Below, piece by piece: positions 1 to 7,296 of a stretch of DNA of 16,159 nt. Within the stretch, counting starts at the first letter, position 1. Every line of letters begins with the position of its first letter. Under the pieces are notes generated by a model. It worked only from the letters and a program-made list of their open reading frames with translations, was not told where the DNA came from and searched no databases. Both the position numbers and the translations under genes were made by a program. Source of the DNA: CAZBQG01 sp964493945 (lineage in GTDB: Bacteria > Pseudomonadota > Alphaproteobacteria > Rhodospirillales > UBA2165); contig CAZBQG010000083.1 of the NCBI GenBank assembly GCA_964493945.1, positions 1 through 16,159 of the forward strand, written 5' to 3'.

Positions 1-195
1 GAGGAACCCGATTGCCCTCAGCCCGCAGCACTTTTTGCTTTTCCGGTTGGGTTCATAGGTGCTGCCAAATCCAAGCAGGCGCTAATCGACAGCGGGACCT
101 CCGTGCCATATCTGACCATCAAGGGGCGGCAGGGCGGCAGCGCCTATGGGGCGGCGGCGATTAATGCGCTGCTGGTGGGCGAGGGGGGCGCATGA
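1..195 (+). CDS. cobH: Precorrin-8X methylmutase CobH/CbiC, C-terminal fragment
   Basis: Only the last 64 codons are present; the gene begins left of the window. Frame 1 is open from base 1 to the TGA at 193-195. The fragment reads PVGFIGAAKSKQAL, then IDSGTSVPYLTIKGRQGGS and AAAINALL. This matches the conserved C-terminus of CobH/CbiC, where the family shows PVGFVGA.ESK, a GR.GGS loop and an A..NAL tail. The family moves the C11 methyl group to C12 of (cobalt-)precorrin-8, giving hydrogenobyrinate or cobyrinate, in the cytoplasm. Its stop overlaps the cobL start as ATGA (192-195), so the two are probably translationally coupled in one operon. The catalytic His of the family lies upstream and cannot be checked. 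The family assignment is firm; whether the substrate carries cobalt is inferred from the neighbouring genes. Confidence 0.9.
   Translation, partial: EEPDCPQPAALFAFPVGFIGAAKSKQALIDSGTSVPYLTIKGRQGGSAYGAAAINALLVGEGGA
181..188 (+). promoter_or_regulatory. Ribosome binding site of cobL
   Basis: The purine run GAGGGGGG lies 3 nt before the ATG at 192, inside the last codons of cobH/cbiC. It contains the GAGG core of a Shine-Dalgarno site and supports starting cobL at the ATGA overlap. The spacing measured from the 5' GAGG is 7 nt. Confidence 0.5.
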
Positions 196-1400
196 CCGCC
201 TGGCTCAGCGTTGTTGGTATTGGCGATGACGGGCTGGAAGGCCTGGCAGGTATCGCGCGGGCGGCAATCGATGAAGCGGAGGTTTTGGCCGGTGGGGCGC
301 GCCATCTGGCCATGCTGGGCGATGGGGATAAGCGCCCACGTTTGGAATGGGGCAGCCCGATTGCCGATACGATCAACGAGATCAAAGAGCACCGGGGCAG
401 CCGGGTTGCGGTTCTGGCCAGCGGTGATCCCATGTGGTTCGGTATCGGCGCCACCTTGGCCCGCAGCTTTGCGTCTGATGAAATGCGGATAATCCCGGCA
501 CCTTCCGCCTTTTCCCTGCTGGCGGCGCGCATGGGCTGGGCGCTGAATGATGTGGAATGCCTGAGCGTCCATGGCCGTGCTTTTGACCGGCTGCGATATT
601 TTATTGCTCCCGGCGCCAGGTTGTTGGTGCTGGCCAATGACGGCGGGACCCCGGCAGCCGTGGCCAGTCTTCTGGTTGAATTGGGGTATGGCGAAAGCGG
701 GCTCTGCGTTTTTGCCCATATGGACGGCGAGGGCGAGGAAAAGACCGAGGCCAAGGCCGCCGGTTGGGGCTACAGAAAATGCGCCGATCTCAATACGATT
801 GCCATCAATTGTATGGCCGGGCCAGACGCGGTGGTTCGCTCCAGAAGTCCGGGCCTGCCAGATGAGGCCTATCAACATGACGGCCAGATCACCAAGCGCG
901 AAGTGCGCGCGGCGACCTTGGCGGCGCTGGGCCCCGGGCCTTTGGAAATCCTTTGGGATGTGGGGGCGGGTTGCGGGTCCATTTCCATCGAATGGATGCG
1001 CGCCGAGCCAACAGCCCGCGCGCTGGCCATCGAGAGCGATTGTGACCGAGCCGGCTTAATCGAGGAAAACGCCCTGACACTGGGCGTGCCCGGTTTGGAA
1101 TTGGTGCGGGGGGCTGCTCCTGAAGCTTTGGGGGGCCTTGATGTGCCCGATGGGATCTTTGTCGGCGGTGGGTTGTCCGTGCCCGGTCTGATAGAGACCT
1201 GTTGGCAGCGCCTGATGGTGGGGGGGCGGCTGGTGGCCAATGCCGTGACCTTCGAGGGTGAGCAGCGCCTCATGGAACTGGCCCAGGAACTGGATGGCGA
1301 ATTGGTCCGCTTTGAGATATCCCGGAGTGCCAAGCTGGGCCGCTTCGGTGGCTGGGAGCCGCTTAAACCAGTCACCCAATTGCGTGTGGTGAAGTCATGA
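192..1400 (+). CDS. cobL: Precorrin-6Y C5,15-methyltransferase (decarboxylating), CbiE-CbiT fusion
   Basis: 402 aa, the usual length for CobL. The N-terminal half (about 1-200) is a CbiE-type tetrapyrrole methylase, with the opening WLSVVGIGDDGLEGL and the SAM-site segment SGDPMWFG at residues 77-84. The C-terminal half (about 215-402) is a CbiT-type methyltransferase with a Rossmann SAM motif, WDVGAGCGSISIEW, with D256 and G258-G262. CbiT methylates C15 and decarboxylates the C12 acetate; CbiE methylates C5 late in corrin ring synthesis. The start is the ATG in the overlap with cobH/cbiC, preceded by a purine-rich run. The stop overlaps cobI (ATGA, 1397-1400). Fused CbiE-CbiT is common in proteobacteria, so the fusion is not unusual. 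No frameshift is visible. Confidence 0.95.
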   Translation: MTAWLSVVGIGDDGLEGLAGIARAAIDEAEVLAGGARHLAMLGDGDKRPRLEWGSPIADTINEIKEHRGSRVAVLASGDPMWFGIGATLARSFASDEMRIIPAPSAFSLLAARMGWALNDVECLSVHGRAFDRLRYFIAPGARLLVLANDGGTPAAVASLLVELGYGESGLCVFAHMDGEGEEKTEAKAAGWGYRKCADLNTIAINCMAGPDAVVRSRSPGLPDEAYQHDGQITKREVRAATLAALGPGPLEILWDVGAGCGSISIEWMRAEPTARALAIESDCDRAGLIEENALTLGVPGLELVRGAAPEALGGLDVPDGIFVGGGLSVPGLIETCWQRLMVGGRLVANAVTFEGEQRLMELAQELDGELVRFEISRSAKLGRFGGWEPLKPVTQLRVVKS

Positions 1401-2095
1401 TCAGTGATCCTTTGATTTGGGGGCTGGGTCTGGGGCCGGGGGATCCGGAACTGATCACCCTAAAGGCGCTCCGCATTCTGCAAGGCGCCGATGTCATCGT
1501 CTACCCCCAGCCCAATGATGGCGACAGCCTGGTGCGCGCCATCGCCGCACCCTATCTGCCGGGAGGGCAGGCGGAAATCCCCATCCGGGCACCCATGTCC
1601 ACCGACCCCGCCCCCGCCCAAAAGGCCTATGACAAGGCGGCGGTGGAGATTGGCGAGCTGGCCGGGCAGGGGAAGAAGCTGGCCATCCTGTGCGAGGGGG
1701 ATCCGTTATTTTATGGCTCCTTTATGTATCTTCTGGATCGCCTGGCCGTGGATTGGCCCATTGGCGTGGTGCCGGGTGTCAGCTCCCTGGGCGCGTCCGC
1801 CGCCGGCCTCCATATGCCCCTGGCGTCCAGGAACGAAGTGGTGAGCGTCATTCCCGCCCCCCTGGAGGCGGGCGAAATAAAGCGGCGCATTCAGGGATGC
1901 GATCTGGCTGCCATCATCAAAGTCGGGCGCCATCTGGACAAAGTGCTGGGGGTTTTGGAGGAATTGAATTTGACCGGCGGGGCGCGTTATATAGAGCGGG
2001 CCAGCATGGTGGATCAGAAAATTCTGTCCATGGACGAGTTGGCCGGTGCCAAGGCGCCGTATTTTTCCATCATCCTGGTGCCCAATCATGACTAA
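1397..2095 (+). CDS. cobI: Precorrin-2 / cobalt-factor II C20-methyltransferase
   Basis: 232 aa, a single tetrapyrrole methylase domain of normal size for CobI/CbiL (about 230-250). Visible motifs are the N-terminal GLGLGPGDPELITLKALRIL, CEGDPLFYGS at residues 99-108 and VVPGVSSLGASAAGLHMPL. The last, with the preceding R.PMSTD segment, is characteristic of the C20 methylase rather than CobJ or CobM. It transfers a methyl group from S-adenosylmethionine to C20, the carbon later lost on ring contraction. The start ATG overlaps the cobL stop. The 3' end overlaps the next gene by 8 nt (2088-2095), slightly more than the 4-nt overlaps elsewhere in the operon. With CbiG and CbiD nearby, the cobalt-containing substrate is more likely, but sequence alone does not decide this. 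Confidence 0.93.
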   Translation: MISDPLIWGLGLGPGDPELITLKALRILQGADVIVYPQPNDGDSLVRAIAAPYLPGGQAEIPIRAPMSTDPAPAQKAYDKAAVEIGELAGQGKKLAILCEGDPLFYGSFMYLLDRLAVDWPIGVVPGVSSLGASAAGLHMPLASRNEVVSVIPAPLEAGEIKRRIQGCDLAAIIKVGRHLDKVLGVLEELNLTGGARYIERASMVDQKILSMDELAGAKAPYFSIILVPNHD

Positions 2096-3905
2096 TCCGG
2101 TCTTTCTCGCCTTATCCCAGGCCGGCGCCGATCTGGCCCGGGGGCTGATGGCTGAATTGGAAGGCGCCGAGCTGCATGGGTTGGAAGGCCGCGTTGAAGG
2201 TGCCGATCTGACTTTTCCTTCCGCCGCCGGGCATTTGGCTGAGCTGTTCACCCACGGCCATCCGATCATCGCCTTCGCGTCCGCCGGCATACTGGTGCGG
2301 GTTTTGGGCCCGCTGGTTAGCGACAAACATGAGGAGCCGCCGGTCATATGTATCGCCGAGGATGGCTCCGCCGTGGTGCCCCTGTTGGGCGGGCACCGGG
2401 GGGCCAACCGGCTGGCCCGGCAATTGGGTGAAAAACTTGGATGCGCCCCGGCCATTACCACCGCCGGGGAAACCCGTTTCGGCGTTGCCCTGGATGATCC
2501 GCCGGAGGGCTGGAAATGCACCGATGAAGGAAAAGCCAAATCCGTCATGGCTGCCCTTTTGGCCGGCGAACAGGTGGCGCTGACCGACGATACCCCGCCG
2601 GGTCTGAATAAATCCTGGCTGCTGGACGGTGGCGCCGAATTTTTTTCCTCTGGGCCGGCGGATATGGGCCTGCGCTTGACGGAAAAGCAGGCCGCCGGCC
2701 AGTTGGCCCTGCACCCCGCCACCCTGGTGATTGGTGTTGGCTGTGAACGGGATGTGGATGAAGGGGAACTGGCCGAACTTGTCAAAGGCGCGCTCGCCGA
2801 TGCCGGTCTGGCGGCGGGCTCCGTTGCCTGCCTGGCCAGCCTGGATTTGAAGGAAGATGAGAGGGCTGTGCGCGCCCTGGCGGATGATATGGACCTGCCC
2901 TTGCGCCTTTTTACAGCATCCCGTCTGGAGGAAGAAACGCCGCGCCTCAGTGATCCGTCCGAAACCGTCTTCGCGGCCATCGGCTGTCATGGCGTGGCCG
3001 AGGGGGCGGCCCTGGCGGCGGCGGGTGCGGATGGGCAATTGATTGTCACCAAGACCAAAAGCAAGCGGGCCACCTGCGCCATCGCCCAGGCGCCGGCGAT
3101 CATCGATCCGGGCAGCGTGGGCAGGTCGCCCGGCCATCTCAGCATCATCGGCATCGGACCGGGCCGGGCGGATTGGCGCGCACCCGAAGCCACATCCTTG
3201 GTTGCCCGGGCGACGGATATTGTGGGTTACAGTCTTTATCTCGATCTGCTGGATAGTCTCATGGATGGCAAGGCCCGCCATGATTACGATCTGGGGGCGG
3301 AGAGCGAGCGCGTTGCCTTCGCCCTGAAGCTGGCCGCCGAGGGCAAAAACGTCGCTCTGGTATGCAGCGGGGATGCGGGCATCTATGCCATGGCCGCCCT
3401 GGTCTATGAGCTGGTGGACACGGCGGAGGAAGATGCCTGGCGGCGCCTAGATATCCAGGTGGTGCCGGGGATTTCCGCCCTGCAGGCGGGTGCGGCCCGG
3501 GCCGGTGCACCCTTGGGTCATGATTTTTGCACTATTTCGTTATCTGATCTGCTGACCCCATGGGAGGTTATCCAAAAGCGGCTGCACGGCGCCGCGCAGG
3601 GTGATTTCGTGGTAGCCCTCTATAATCCCGCTTCACGCCGCCGCCGCCATCAATTGGTTGAGGCCCGGGAAATCCTGTTGGCCCACCGCCCGCCGGACAC
3701 GCCCGTAATATTGGCCCATAATCTTGGCCGGGACAAAGAGCGCCTGGATTTCACCACCCTGGAGGACCTGAATACGGATATGGTGGATATGCTCACTTTG
3801 GTGATTATCGGCTCGCGGGCGACGCGGCAATTCAAAGGCGCTGGGGGGCGGGCCCAGGTCTATACGCCGCGCGGTTACGCCGACAAAAAGAAGGATCCCC
3901 AATGA
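2088..3905 (+). CDS. cbiG-cobJ: CbiG-CobJ fusion: (cobalt-)precorrin-5A hydrolase and precorrin-3B/cobalt-factor III C17-methyltransferase
   Basis: 605 aa from the ATG at 2088. An in-frame ATG exists at 2046, but it would overlap cobI by 50 nt and add 14 residues unlike the family. Residues 1-345 are CbiG-like: the N-terminal domain has FASAGILVRVLGPLVSDK (about 62-79) and GGHRGAN (101-107); the C-terminal CbiG domain starts near LVIGVGCERD (about 213) and ends with VTKTKSKRATCAIAQ. Residues 349-605 are a complete CobJ/CbiH methylase, with HLSIIGIGPGRADW, CSGDAGIYAMA (about 426-436), VVPGISALQAGAARAGAPLG, LYNPASRRR and the terminal YTPRGY. CbiG opens the delta-lactone of cobalt-precorrin-5A and releases acetaldehyde. 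The CobJ/CbiH domain methylates C17 and drives ring contraction. These steps are not consecutive (CobM acts between them), so the fusion probably serves co-expression or a multienzyme complex rather than direct handover. Similar fusions occur in other bacteria. The stop overlaps cobM (ATGA). Confidence 0.93.
   Translation: MTNPVFLALSQAGADLARGLMAELEGAELHGLEGRVEGADLTFPSAAGHLAELFTHGHPIIAFASAGILVRVLGPLVSDKHEEPPVICIAEDGSAVVPLLGGHRGANRLARQLGEKLGCAPAITTAGETRFGVALDDPPEGWKCTDEGKAKSVMAALLAGEQVALTDDTPPGLNKSWLLDGGAEFFSSGPADMGLRLTEKQAAGQLALHPATLVIGVGCERDVDEGELAELVKGALADAGLAAGSVACLASLDLKEDERAVRALADDMDLPLRLFTASRLEEETPRLSDPSETVFAAIGCHGVAEGAALAAAGADGQLIVTKTKSKRATCAIAQAPAIIDPGSVGRSPGHLSIIGIGPGRADWRAPEATSLVARATDIVGYSLYLDLLDSLMDGKARHDYDLGAESERVAFALKLAAEGKNVALVCSGDAGIYAMAALVYELVDTAEEDAWRRLDIQVVPGISALQAGAARAGAPLGHDFCTISLSDLLTPWEVIQKRLHGAAQGDFVVALYNPASRRRRHQLVEAREILLAHRPPDTPVILAHNLGRDKERLDFTTLEDLNTDMVDMLTLVIIGSRATRQFKGAGGRAQVYTPRGYADKKKDPQ
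3891..3896 (+). promoter_or_regulatory. Ribosome binding site of cobM
   Basis: AAGGAT, preceded by a purine run from 3884, lies 5 nt before the ATG at 3902 inside the end of cbiG-cobJ. It supports the ATGA-overlap start of cobM. Confidence 0.5.
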
Positions 3906-4657
3906 CCGTCCATTTCATCGGTGCGGGCCCCGGTGCCGCCGACCTCATAACCCTTCGCGGCCAGCGCCTGATCGAAAGCTGCCCGGTCTGTCTTTATGCA
4001 GGCTCCCTGGTGCCCGCCGAAGTGATCGCCGGGGCGCCCGAGGGTGCGTTGGTGATCGATACGGCGCCCCTTCATCTGGATCAGATCATGGCCCATATGA
4101 AGGACGCGGATGAGCAGGGAAAAGATGTGGCCCGGGTGCATTCGGGCGATCCATCCATCTATGGGGCCATCGCCGAACAGATGCGGCGTCTGGATGAAAT
4201 GGATATCGCTTACGATGTGACGCCCGGCGTGCCCGCTTTCGCCGCCGCCGCCGCCGCCATGGGGCGTGAGCTGACCCTGCCCGGCATTTCCCAGACCATC
4301 ATCGTCACCCGTACCGAGGGCAAGGCCTCCCCCATGCCCGAAGGCGAGGACCTGGCCAGCCTGGCGGCCAGTGGTGCCACCCTGGCCATACACCTGTCAG
4401 TGCGCAACCTGGCCAAGCTGGTGCGTGAATTGTCGCCCTTTTATGGCGAGGACTGCCCGGTGGCCGTGGTCTACCGCGCGACCTGGCCCGACCAGATGAT
4501 CATCGAAGGCACGCTTTCCGACATCCGGGCCAAGGTGCGCGCCGCCAAGATCACGCGGACGGCGCTGGTCATGGTTGGCAGGGTATTTGCGGCGGAAGAT
4601 TTTGCTGACAGCAAACTCTATGACGCATCGCATAAACATATTTTAAGGTCGGGCTAG
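3902..4657 (+). CDS. cobM: Precorrin-4 / cobalt-precorrin-4 C11-methyltransferase
   Basis: 251 aa, normal for CobM/CbiF. Diagnostic segments are VHFIGAGPGAADLITLRG at the N-terminus, CPVCLYAGSLVP (a CobM signature), HSGDPSIYGAI at about 80-90 with the SAM-binding GDP, VTPGVPAFAAAAAAMGRELTLPG and TRTEGKASPMP. It methylates C11 after the CobJ step and produces the substrate for the CbiG domain encoded just upstream. The start overlaps the cbiG-cobJ stop and has a good AAGGAT site. A run of six GCC codons (4241-4258) encodes Ala114-119, in a position that is usually Ala-rich in the family. The gene ends tail-to-tail with cobK: the tetranucleotide CTAG at 4654-4657 holds both stop codons. No terminator hairpin is visible. 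Confidence 0.95.
   Translation: MTVHFIGAGPGAADLITLRGQRLIESCPVCLYAGSLVPAEVIAGAPEGALVIDTAPLHLDQIMAHMKDADEQGKDVARVHSGDPSIYGAIAEQMRRLDEMDIAYDVTPGVPAFAAAAAAMGRELTLPGISQTIIVTRTEGKASPMPEGEDLASLAASGATLAIHLSVRNLAKLVRELSPFYGEDCPVAVVYRATWPDQMIIEGTLSDIRAKVRAAKITRTALVMVGRVFAAEDFADSKLYDASHKHILRSG
4241..4258 (+). repeat. (GCC)6 trinucleotide run inside cobM
   Basis: Six tandem GCC codons encode a six-alanine stretch (residues 114-119) in cobM. The run keeps the frame if it gains or loses units. It is likely a by-product of GC-rich codon choice in an Ala-rich segment, but it could vary in length between strains. Confidence 0.6.
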
Positions 4658-5388
4658 CGCTCCAGCCAATCCAACACTTCTTCGGGTGACTCGGCGGCCC
4701 CGCCCGGCGGTGGGGGTGGGCGCCCGATCATGATCACCGGGATTTTTAGCTGTCGCGCTGCCGTCAGCTTGGCGGCAATGGCTTCGCCGCCGCTGTTCTT
4801 GGACACCAGAGCATGGATTTTATGCTCCTCCATCAAGGCACGTTCATCCGCCAGTTCAAAAGGACCCCGCGCCTGATGCAGATGAAAATCCTGTAACGGG
4901 ATGCCACCGCCGGGCTTCTCCATCAAGCGCACCAGGAACCAGTTTTCCGTGAGCCCGGTGAAGGCGGTCAGGTCCCTGACACCGACGCTGAGAAAGACGC
5001 GGGGGTCAAATATTGCCAGACTATCGGCAGCCGCCTCCATATCGCCAACTTCCAGCCATTCATCGCCTGCCTGGGGTTGCCATGGGGGGCGCAGGTATTT
5101 GAGATGGGCGACGCCTGCCTTTTCGCAGGCCTGGGCTGCATTGGCAGCGATCTGGCTGGCAAAGGGATGGGTCGCATCCAGCAGCATGTCAAAACCTTGT
5201 GCCTTAAGAAAACCGGCTAGGCCTTCGGCGCCATCGAACCCGCCCTGGCGGACCGGGCAATCGGGCAGATTGGGATTGGATGTGACACCGGCCAGGGAAT
5301 AGGTCACCTCCAGATGATCCATATCCGCCGCCTGGCGGGCCAATGCCACCGCGTCCGAGGTTCCGCCAAGGATCAGAAGTTTGCTCAT
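4654..5388 (-). CDS. cobK: Precorrin-6A / cobalt-precorrin-6A reductase
   Basis: 244 aa, typical of CobK/CbiJ. The N-terminus has the dinucleotide-binding LLILGGTSDAVALA (4-17). DATHPFA at 71-77 and SKNSGG at 196-201, followed by AARQLKIPVIMIGRP, are hallmark motifs. It reduces the macrocycle at C18-C19 with NAD(P)H, giving (cobalt-)precorrin-6B, the substrate of CobL. Five consecutive prolines (224-228) and two glycines follow the final conserved GRP, just before the C-terminal helix; this loop looks longer than usual. The ATG overlaps the stop of cbiD (ATGA at 5385-5388), so the two form a cbiD-cobK transcription unit and catalyse adjacent steps. The ribosome binding site is weak, which fits coupling. 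The 3' end meets cobM at a shared CTAG. Confidence 0.94.
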   Translation of the reverse strand: MSKLLILGGTSDAVALARQAADMDHLEVTYSLAGVTSNPNLPDCPVRQGGFDGAEGLAGFLKAQGFDMLLDATHPFASQIAANAAQACEKAGVAHLKYLRPPWQPQAGDEWLEVGDMEAAADSLAIFDPRVFLSVGVRDLTAFTGLTENWFLVRLMEKPGGGIPLQDFHLHQARGPFELADERALMEEHKIHALVSKNSGGEAIAAKLTAARQLKIPVIMIGRPPPPPGGAAESPEEVLDWLER

Positions 5389-6473
5389 GACCCAAATGGC
5401 GCCTGACCGGCTAGGGTGCCGGCGCGGTCAAATATGACCACCTCCATATCCGGCCCACCCCGCGTTGCTTCCAATGAGACCTGGCGGGCAACACGGGCCA
5501 CGGCATCGCCCAGCGCAATATTTTCTTCTTTTGCCATGCCCAGAATCTCCGCCGCCGTGGAGGCCCCGACCATGCGCGCCACCACATCCTTATCCGCCCC
5601 CGCTTCGGCGGCCAGTCCGGCCAGAAAGGCCGGGTCCACCTGGGAGCGTTTGGAATGGAGGTCCATATGTCCGGCGGCCAATTTGCTGAGTTTCGCGAAA
5701 CCGCCGGCGATGCTTAATCTGGGCACCGGATGGGTGCGCAGATATTTAAGCAATCCGCCGATGAAATTCCCCATATCCACGATCCGTTCCGGCGCCATGC
5801 CGTGCATCCCGGCGATGCCCGCCTCCGACGTGGAACCGGTGCAGGCGGCGATATGGTCCCAGCCCGCCGCCCTGGCCACATCCACCGCCTGATGGATGGA
5901 GGCGATCCAGGCCGAACAGGAATAGGGAATGACCACGCCCGTGGTGCCCAGAATGGACAATCCGCCTTCGATGCCTAAGCGTGGATTCCAGGTGCTCCGG
6001 GCCAATGCCAAGCCGTTCTCCACGGATATGGTGATTTCCAGATCAGCCGCGGCGCCCAGATTGTCAGCGATCATGCGCCGGGGTGCGGGATTGATCGCCG
6101 GCTCGCCGGCGGCAAGGGGCAATCCCGCCCGGGTTACGGTGCCCACTCCCGCCCCGGCTTTGAAAATAATTCCCGTCCCTGCATTTGCCGGGCGCAATTC
6201 GGCCCGGATCAGGGCACCGTGGGTCACATCCGGATCATCGCCCGCATCCTTGACGATGCCGGCCCTGGCGAAAGCATCGCTCAACTCCTGTTCGGCCAAT
6301 TGGAAGCTTGGGCGCTGCCCGCCGGGCAGGGCGATCTCAACTGGATCCAGGAACTGTCCCGTGGTCAGTGCCCAATAGGCGGATTTGGCCGCCGCCGCCG
6401 CACAGGCGCCCGTCGTCCATCCCTTGCGCAAAGGGCGTTCCCCTGCATTATGCGTGCCGGATTCATCCGTCAT
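5385..6473 (-). CDS. cbiD: Cobalt-precorrin-5B C1-methyltransferase
   Basis: 362 aa, full length for CbiD. Motifs in order: LRKGWTTGACAAAAAKSA at about 15-32, GVGTVTRAGLPLAAGEPAIN with PAPRRMI (109-135), GTTGVVIPYS (176-185), the CTGSTSEAGI segment (211-220) and GNFIGGLLKYL. CbiD methylates C1 in the anaerobic pathway and is unrelated in sequence to the tetrapyrrole methylases; CobF does this job in the aerobic route. Its presence is one of two direct signs here of the oxygen-independent, cobalt-early pathway (the other is CbiG). The start is fixed at 6473, because an in-frame TAA lies 9 nt upstream. No Shine-Dalgarno site is seen at usable distance, and a promoter-like element predicts transcription starting at or very near the ATG. 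It is first in the cbiD-cobK unit and divergent from cobA. Confidence 0.95.
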   Translation of the reverse strand: MTDESGTHNAGERPLRKGWTTGACAAAAAKSAYWALTTGQFLDPVEIALPGGQRPSFQLAEQELSDAFARAGIVKDAGDDPDVTHGALIRAELRPANAGTGIIFKAGAGVGTVTRAGLPLAAGEPAINPAPRRMIADNLGAAADLEITISVENGLALARSTWNPRLGIEGGLSILGTTGVVIPYSCSAWIASIHQAVDVARAAGWDHIAACTGSTSEAGIAGMHGMAPERIVDMGNFIGGLLKYLRTHPVPRLSIAGGFAKLSKLAAGHMDLHSKRSQVDPAFLAGLAAEAGADKDVVARMVGASTAAEILGMAKEENIALGDAVARVARQVSLEATRGGPDMEVVIFDRAGTLAGQAPFGS

Positions 6474-6516
6474 TGGGCCAGTTTACCATTTTCCTTCACT
6501 TTGCTAAATTCCCACC
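6474..6516. promoter_or_regulatory. Divergent cbiD / cobA spacer with two opposed promoter-like elements
   Basis: This 43-nt spacer must serve both directions unless promoters lie inside the coding regions. Plus strand: TTTACC (6482-6487), a 17-nt gap, then an extended -10 TGC+TAAATT (hexamer 6505-6510); the start would fall at about 6517, the A of the cobA ATG. Minus strand: TTTAGC (6508-6503), a 17-nt gap, then an extended -10 TGG+TAAACT (hexamer 6485-6480); the start would fall at about 6473, the A of the cbiD ATG. The two elements overlap: each -10 covers the opposite -35. They also form a dyad, AGTTTACCA against TGCTAAATT (7 of 9 positions, 13-nt centre). The hexamers match the sigma-70 consensus only in 3-4 of 6 positions, so this is a by-eye prediction. 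No Shine-Dalgarno site stands at either start. Confidence 0.4.
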
Positions 6517-7296
6517 ATGGAAAATCTTCCCTTCGACCTTCCCACCCTGGAACCCGGCAGCGTTTGGCTGGTGGGCGCCGGCCCGGGCAATCCGGGGCTG
6601 ATCTGTCTGACCGCCGTGCATGGTATCAAACAAGCCGATATCATTGTTTATGACGCGCTGGTCGGCGAGGAAATACTTAAACTGGCCGGACCGGACACCG
6701 TGCTGGAATATGCCGGAAAAAGAGGCGGGCGGCCCTCTTCCGAACAGACGGATATCTCAGAGCGGCTGGTAACCCTGGCCAAGGAAAACAAGCGCGTCTT
6801 GCGGCTCAAGGGCGGGGATCCTTTTGTTTTTGGGCGGGGTGCTGAGGAATGTTTCCGCCTTCTGGAGGCCGAGATCCCTTTTCAAATCGTGCCCGGCATC
6901 ACGGCCGGCGCCGGCGGTCTGGCCTATGCCGGCATTCCCCTGACCACGAGGGGGACCAATACGGCGGTGACCTTTATTACCGGCCATACGGCTGGCGACG
7001 ACGTGCCACGGGATTTCGACTGGGAAGGCCTGGCCAAGGGTTCGCCCGCGCTGGTCTTCTATATGGGGGCGTCCAAATTGGCCCAGATCGCGGAACGGCT
7101 AATGGAGGCCGGGCGCGCCGCAACTGAACCGGTCGCCGTTATCAGCCGGGCGACCTTGCCCAACCAGGCGGTGCTGGAATCCACCCTGGAGAGTGCCGCC
7201 GAAGATTTGCGGGCCTCCGGGCTGGAAGCGCCCATCCTGATCGTCGTTGGTCCCATCGTGGGTTTGCGCGAAAAGCTTAACTGGCTGGAACAGTGA
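6517..7296 (+). CDS. cobA: Uroporphyrinogen-III C-methyltransferase
   Basis: 259 aa, the size of single-domain CobA/SUMT; no CysG-type dehydrogenase domain is attached. Motifs are VGAGPGNPGL (19-28), ADIIVYDALV, KRGG followed by a SEQTDI segment, LKGGDPFVFGRGAEE (97-111, SAM site) and VPGITAGAGGLAYAGIPLTTRG. It methylates uroporphyrinogen III at C2 and C7 to make precorrin-2, the branch point to cobalamin and siroheme. In-frame TAA at 6505-6507 rules out any earlier start. No Shine-Dalgarno site precedes the ATG. The stop overlaps cobB as GTGA (7293-7296). Its place inside the B12 cluster and the absence of a fused siroheme domain suggest it serves cobalamin, though precorrin-2 could be shared with siroheme. 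Confidence 0.95.
   Translation: MENLPFDLPTLEPGSVWLVGAGPGNPGLICLTAVHGIKQADIIVYDALVGEEILKLAGPDTVLEYAGKRGGRPSSEQTDISERLVTLAKENKRVLRLKGGDPFVFGRGAEECFRLLEAEIPFQIVPGITAGAGGLAYAGIPLTTRGTNTAVTFITGHTAGDDVPRDFDWEGLAKGSPALVFYMGASKLAQIAERLMEAGRAATEPVAVISRATLPNQAVLESTLESAAEDLRASGLEAPILIVVGPIVGLREKLNWLEQ

Noticed and set aside
2046..2087. Earlier in-frame ATG for cbiG-cobJ
   Set aside because: It would overlap cobI by 50 nt and add a basic, non-family N-terminus; ATG at 2088 fits the short-overlap pattern of the operon.
1706..3281. Long open frames on the minus strand opposite cobI and cbiG-cobJ (up to about 420 codons)
   Set aside because: Their translations show no family motifs and are rich in Arg, Pro, Ser and Gly, as expected for antisense frames of GC-rich genes. 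The plus-strand proteins have full motif sets.
4241..4258. GCC run as a phase-variation switch
   Set aside because: Changes in a triplet repeat keep the frame, so it cannot act as an on/off switch.
6474..6500. Tiny upstream peptides before cbiD on the minus strand (MVNWPNDG, or a GTG-started VKENGKLAQ whose TGA overlaps the cbiD ATG)
   Set aside because: Both are eight or nine codons and can arise by chance. A purine run, AAGGAAA, lies nearby but is too close to the first candidate start. Nothing else supports translation.
6474..6516. Cobalamin riboswitch before cobA or cbiD
   Set aside because: The spacer is only 43 nt, far too short for the B12 riboswitch, and no B12-box-like sequence was seen there or in the 9683-9751 spacer. 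A riboswitch could still control the first operon from left of the window.
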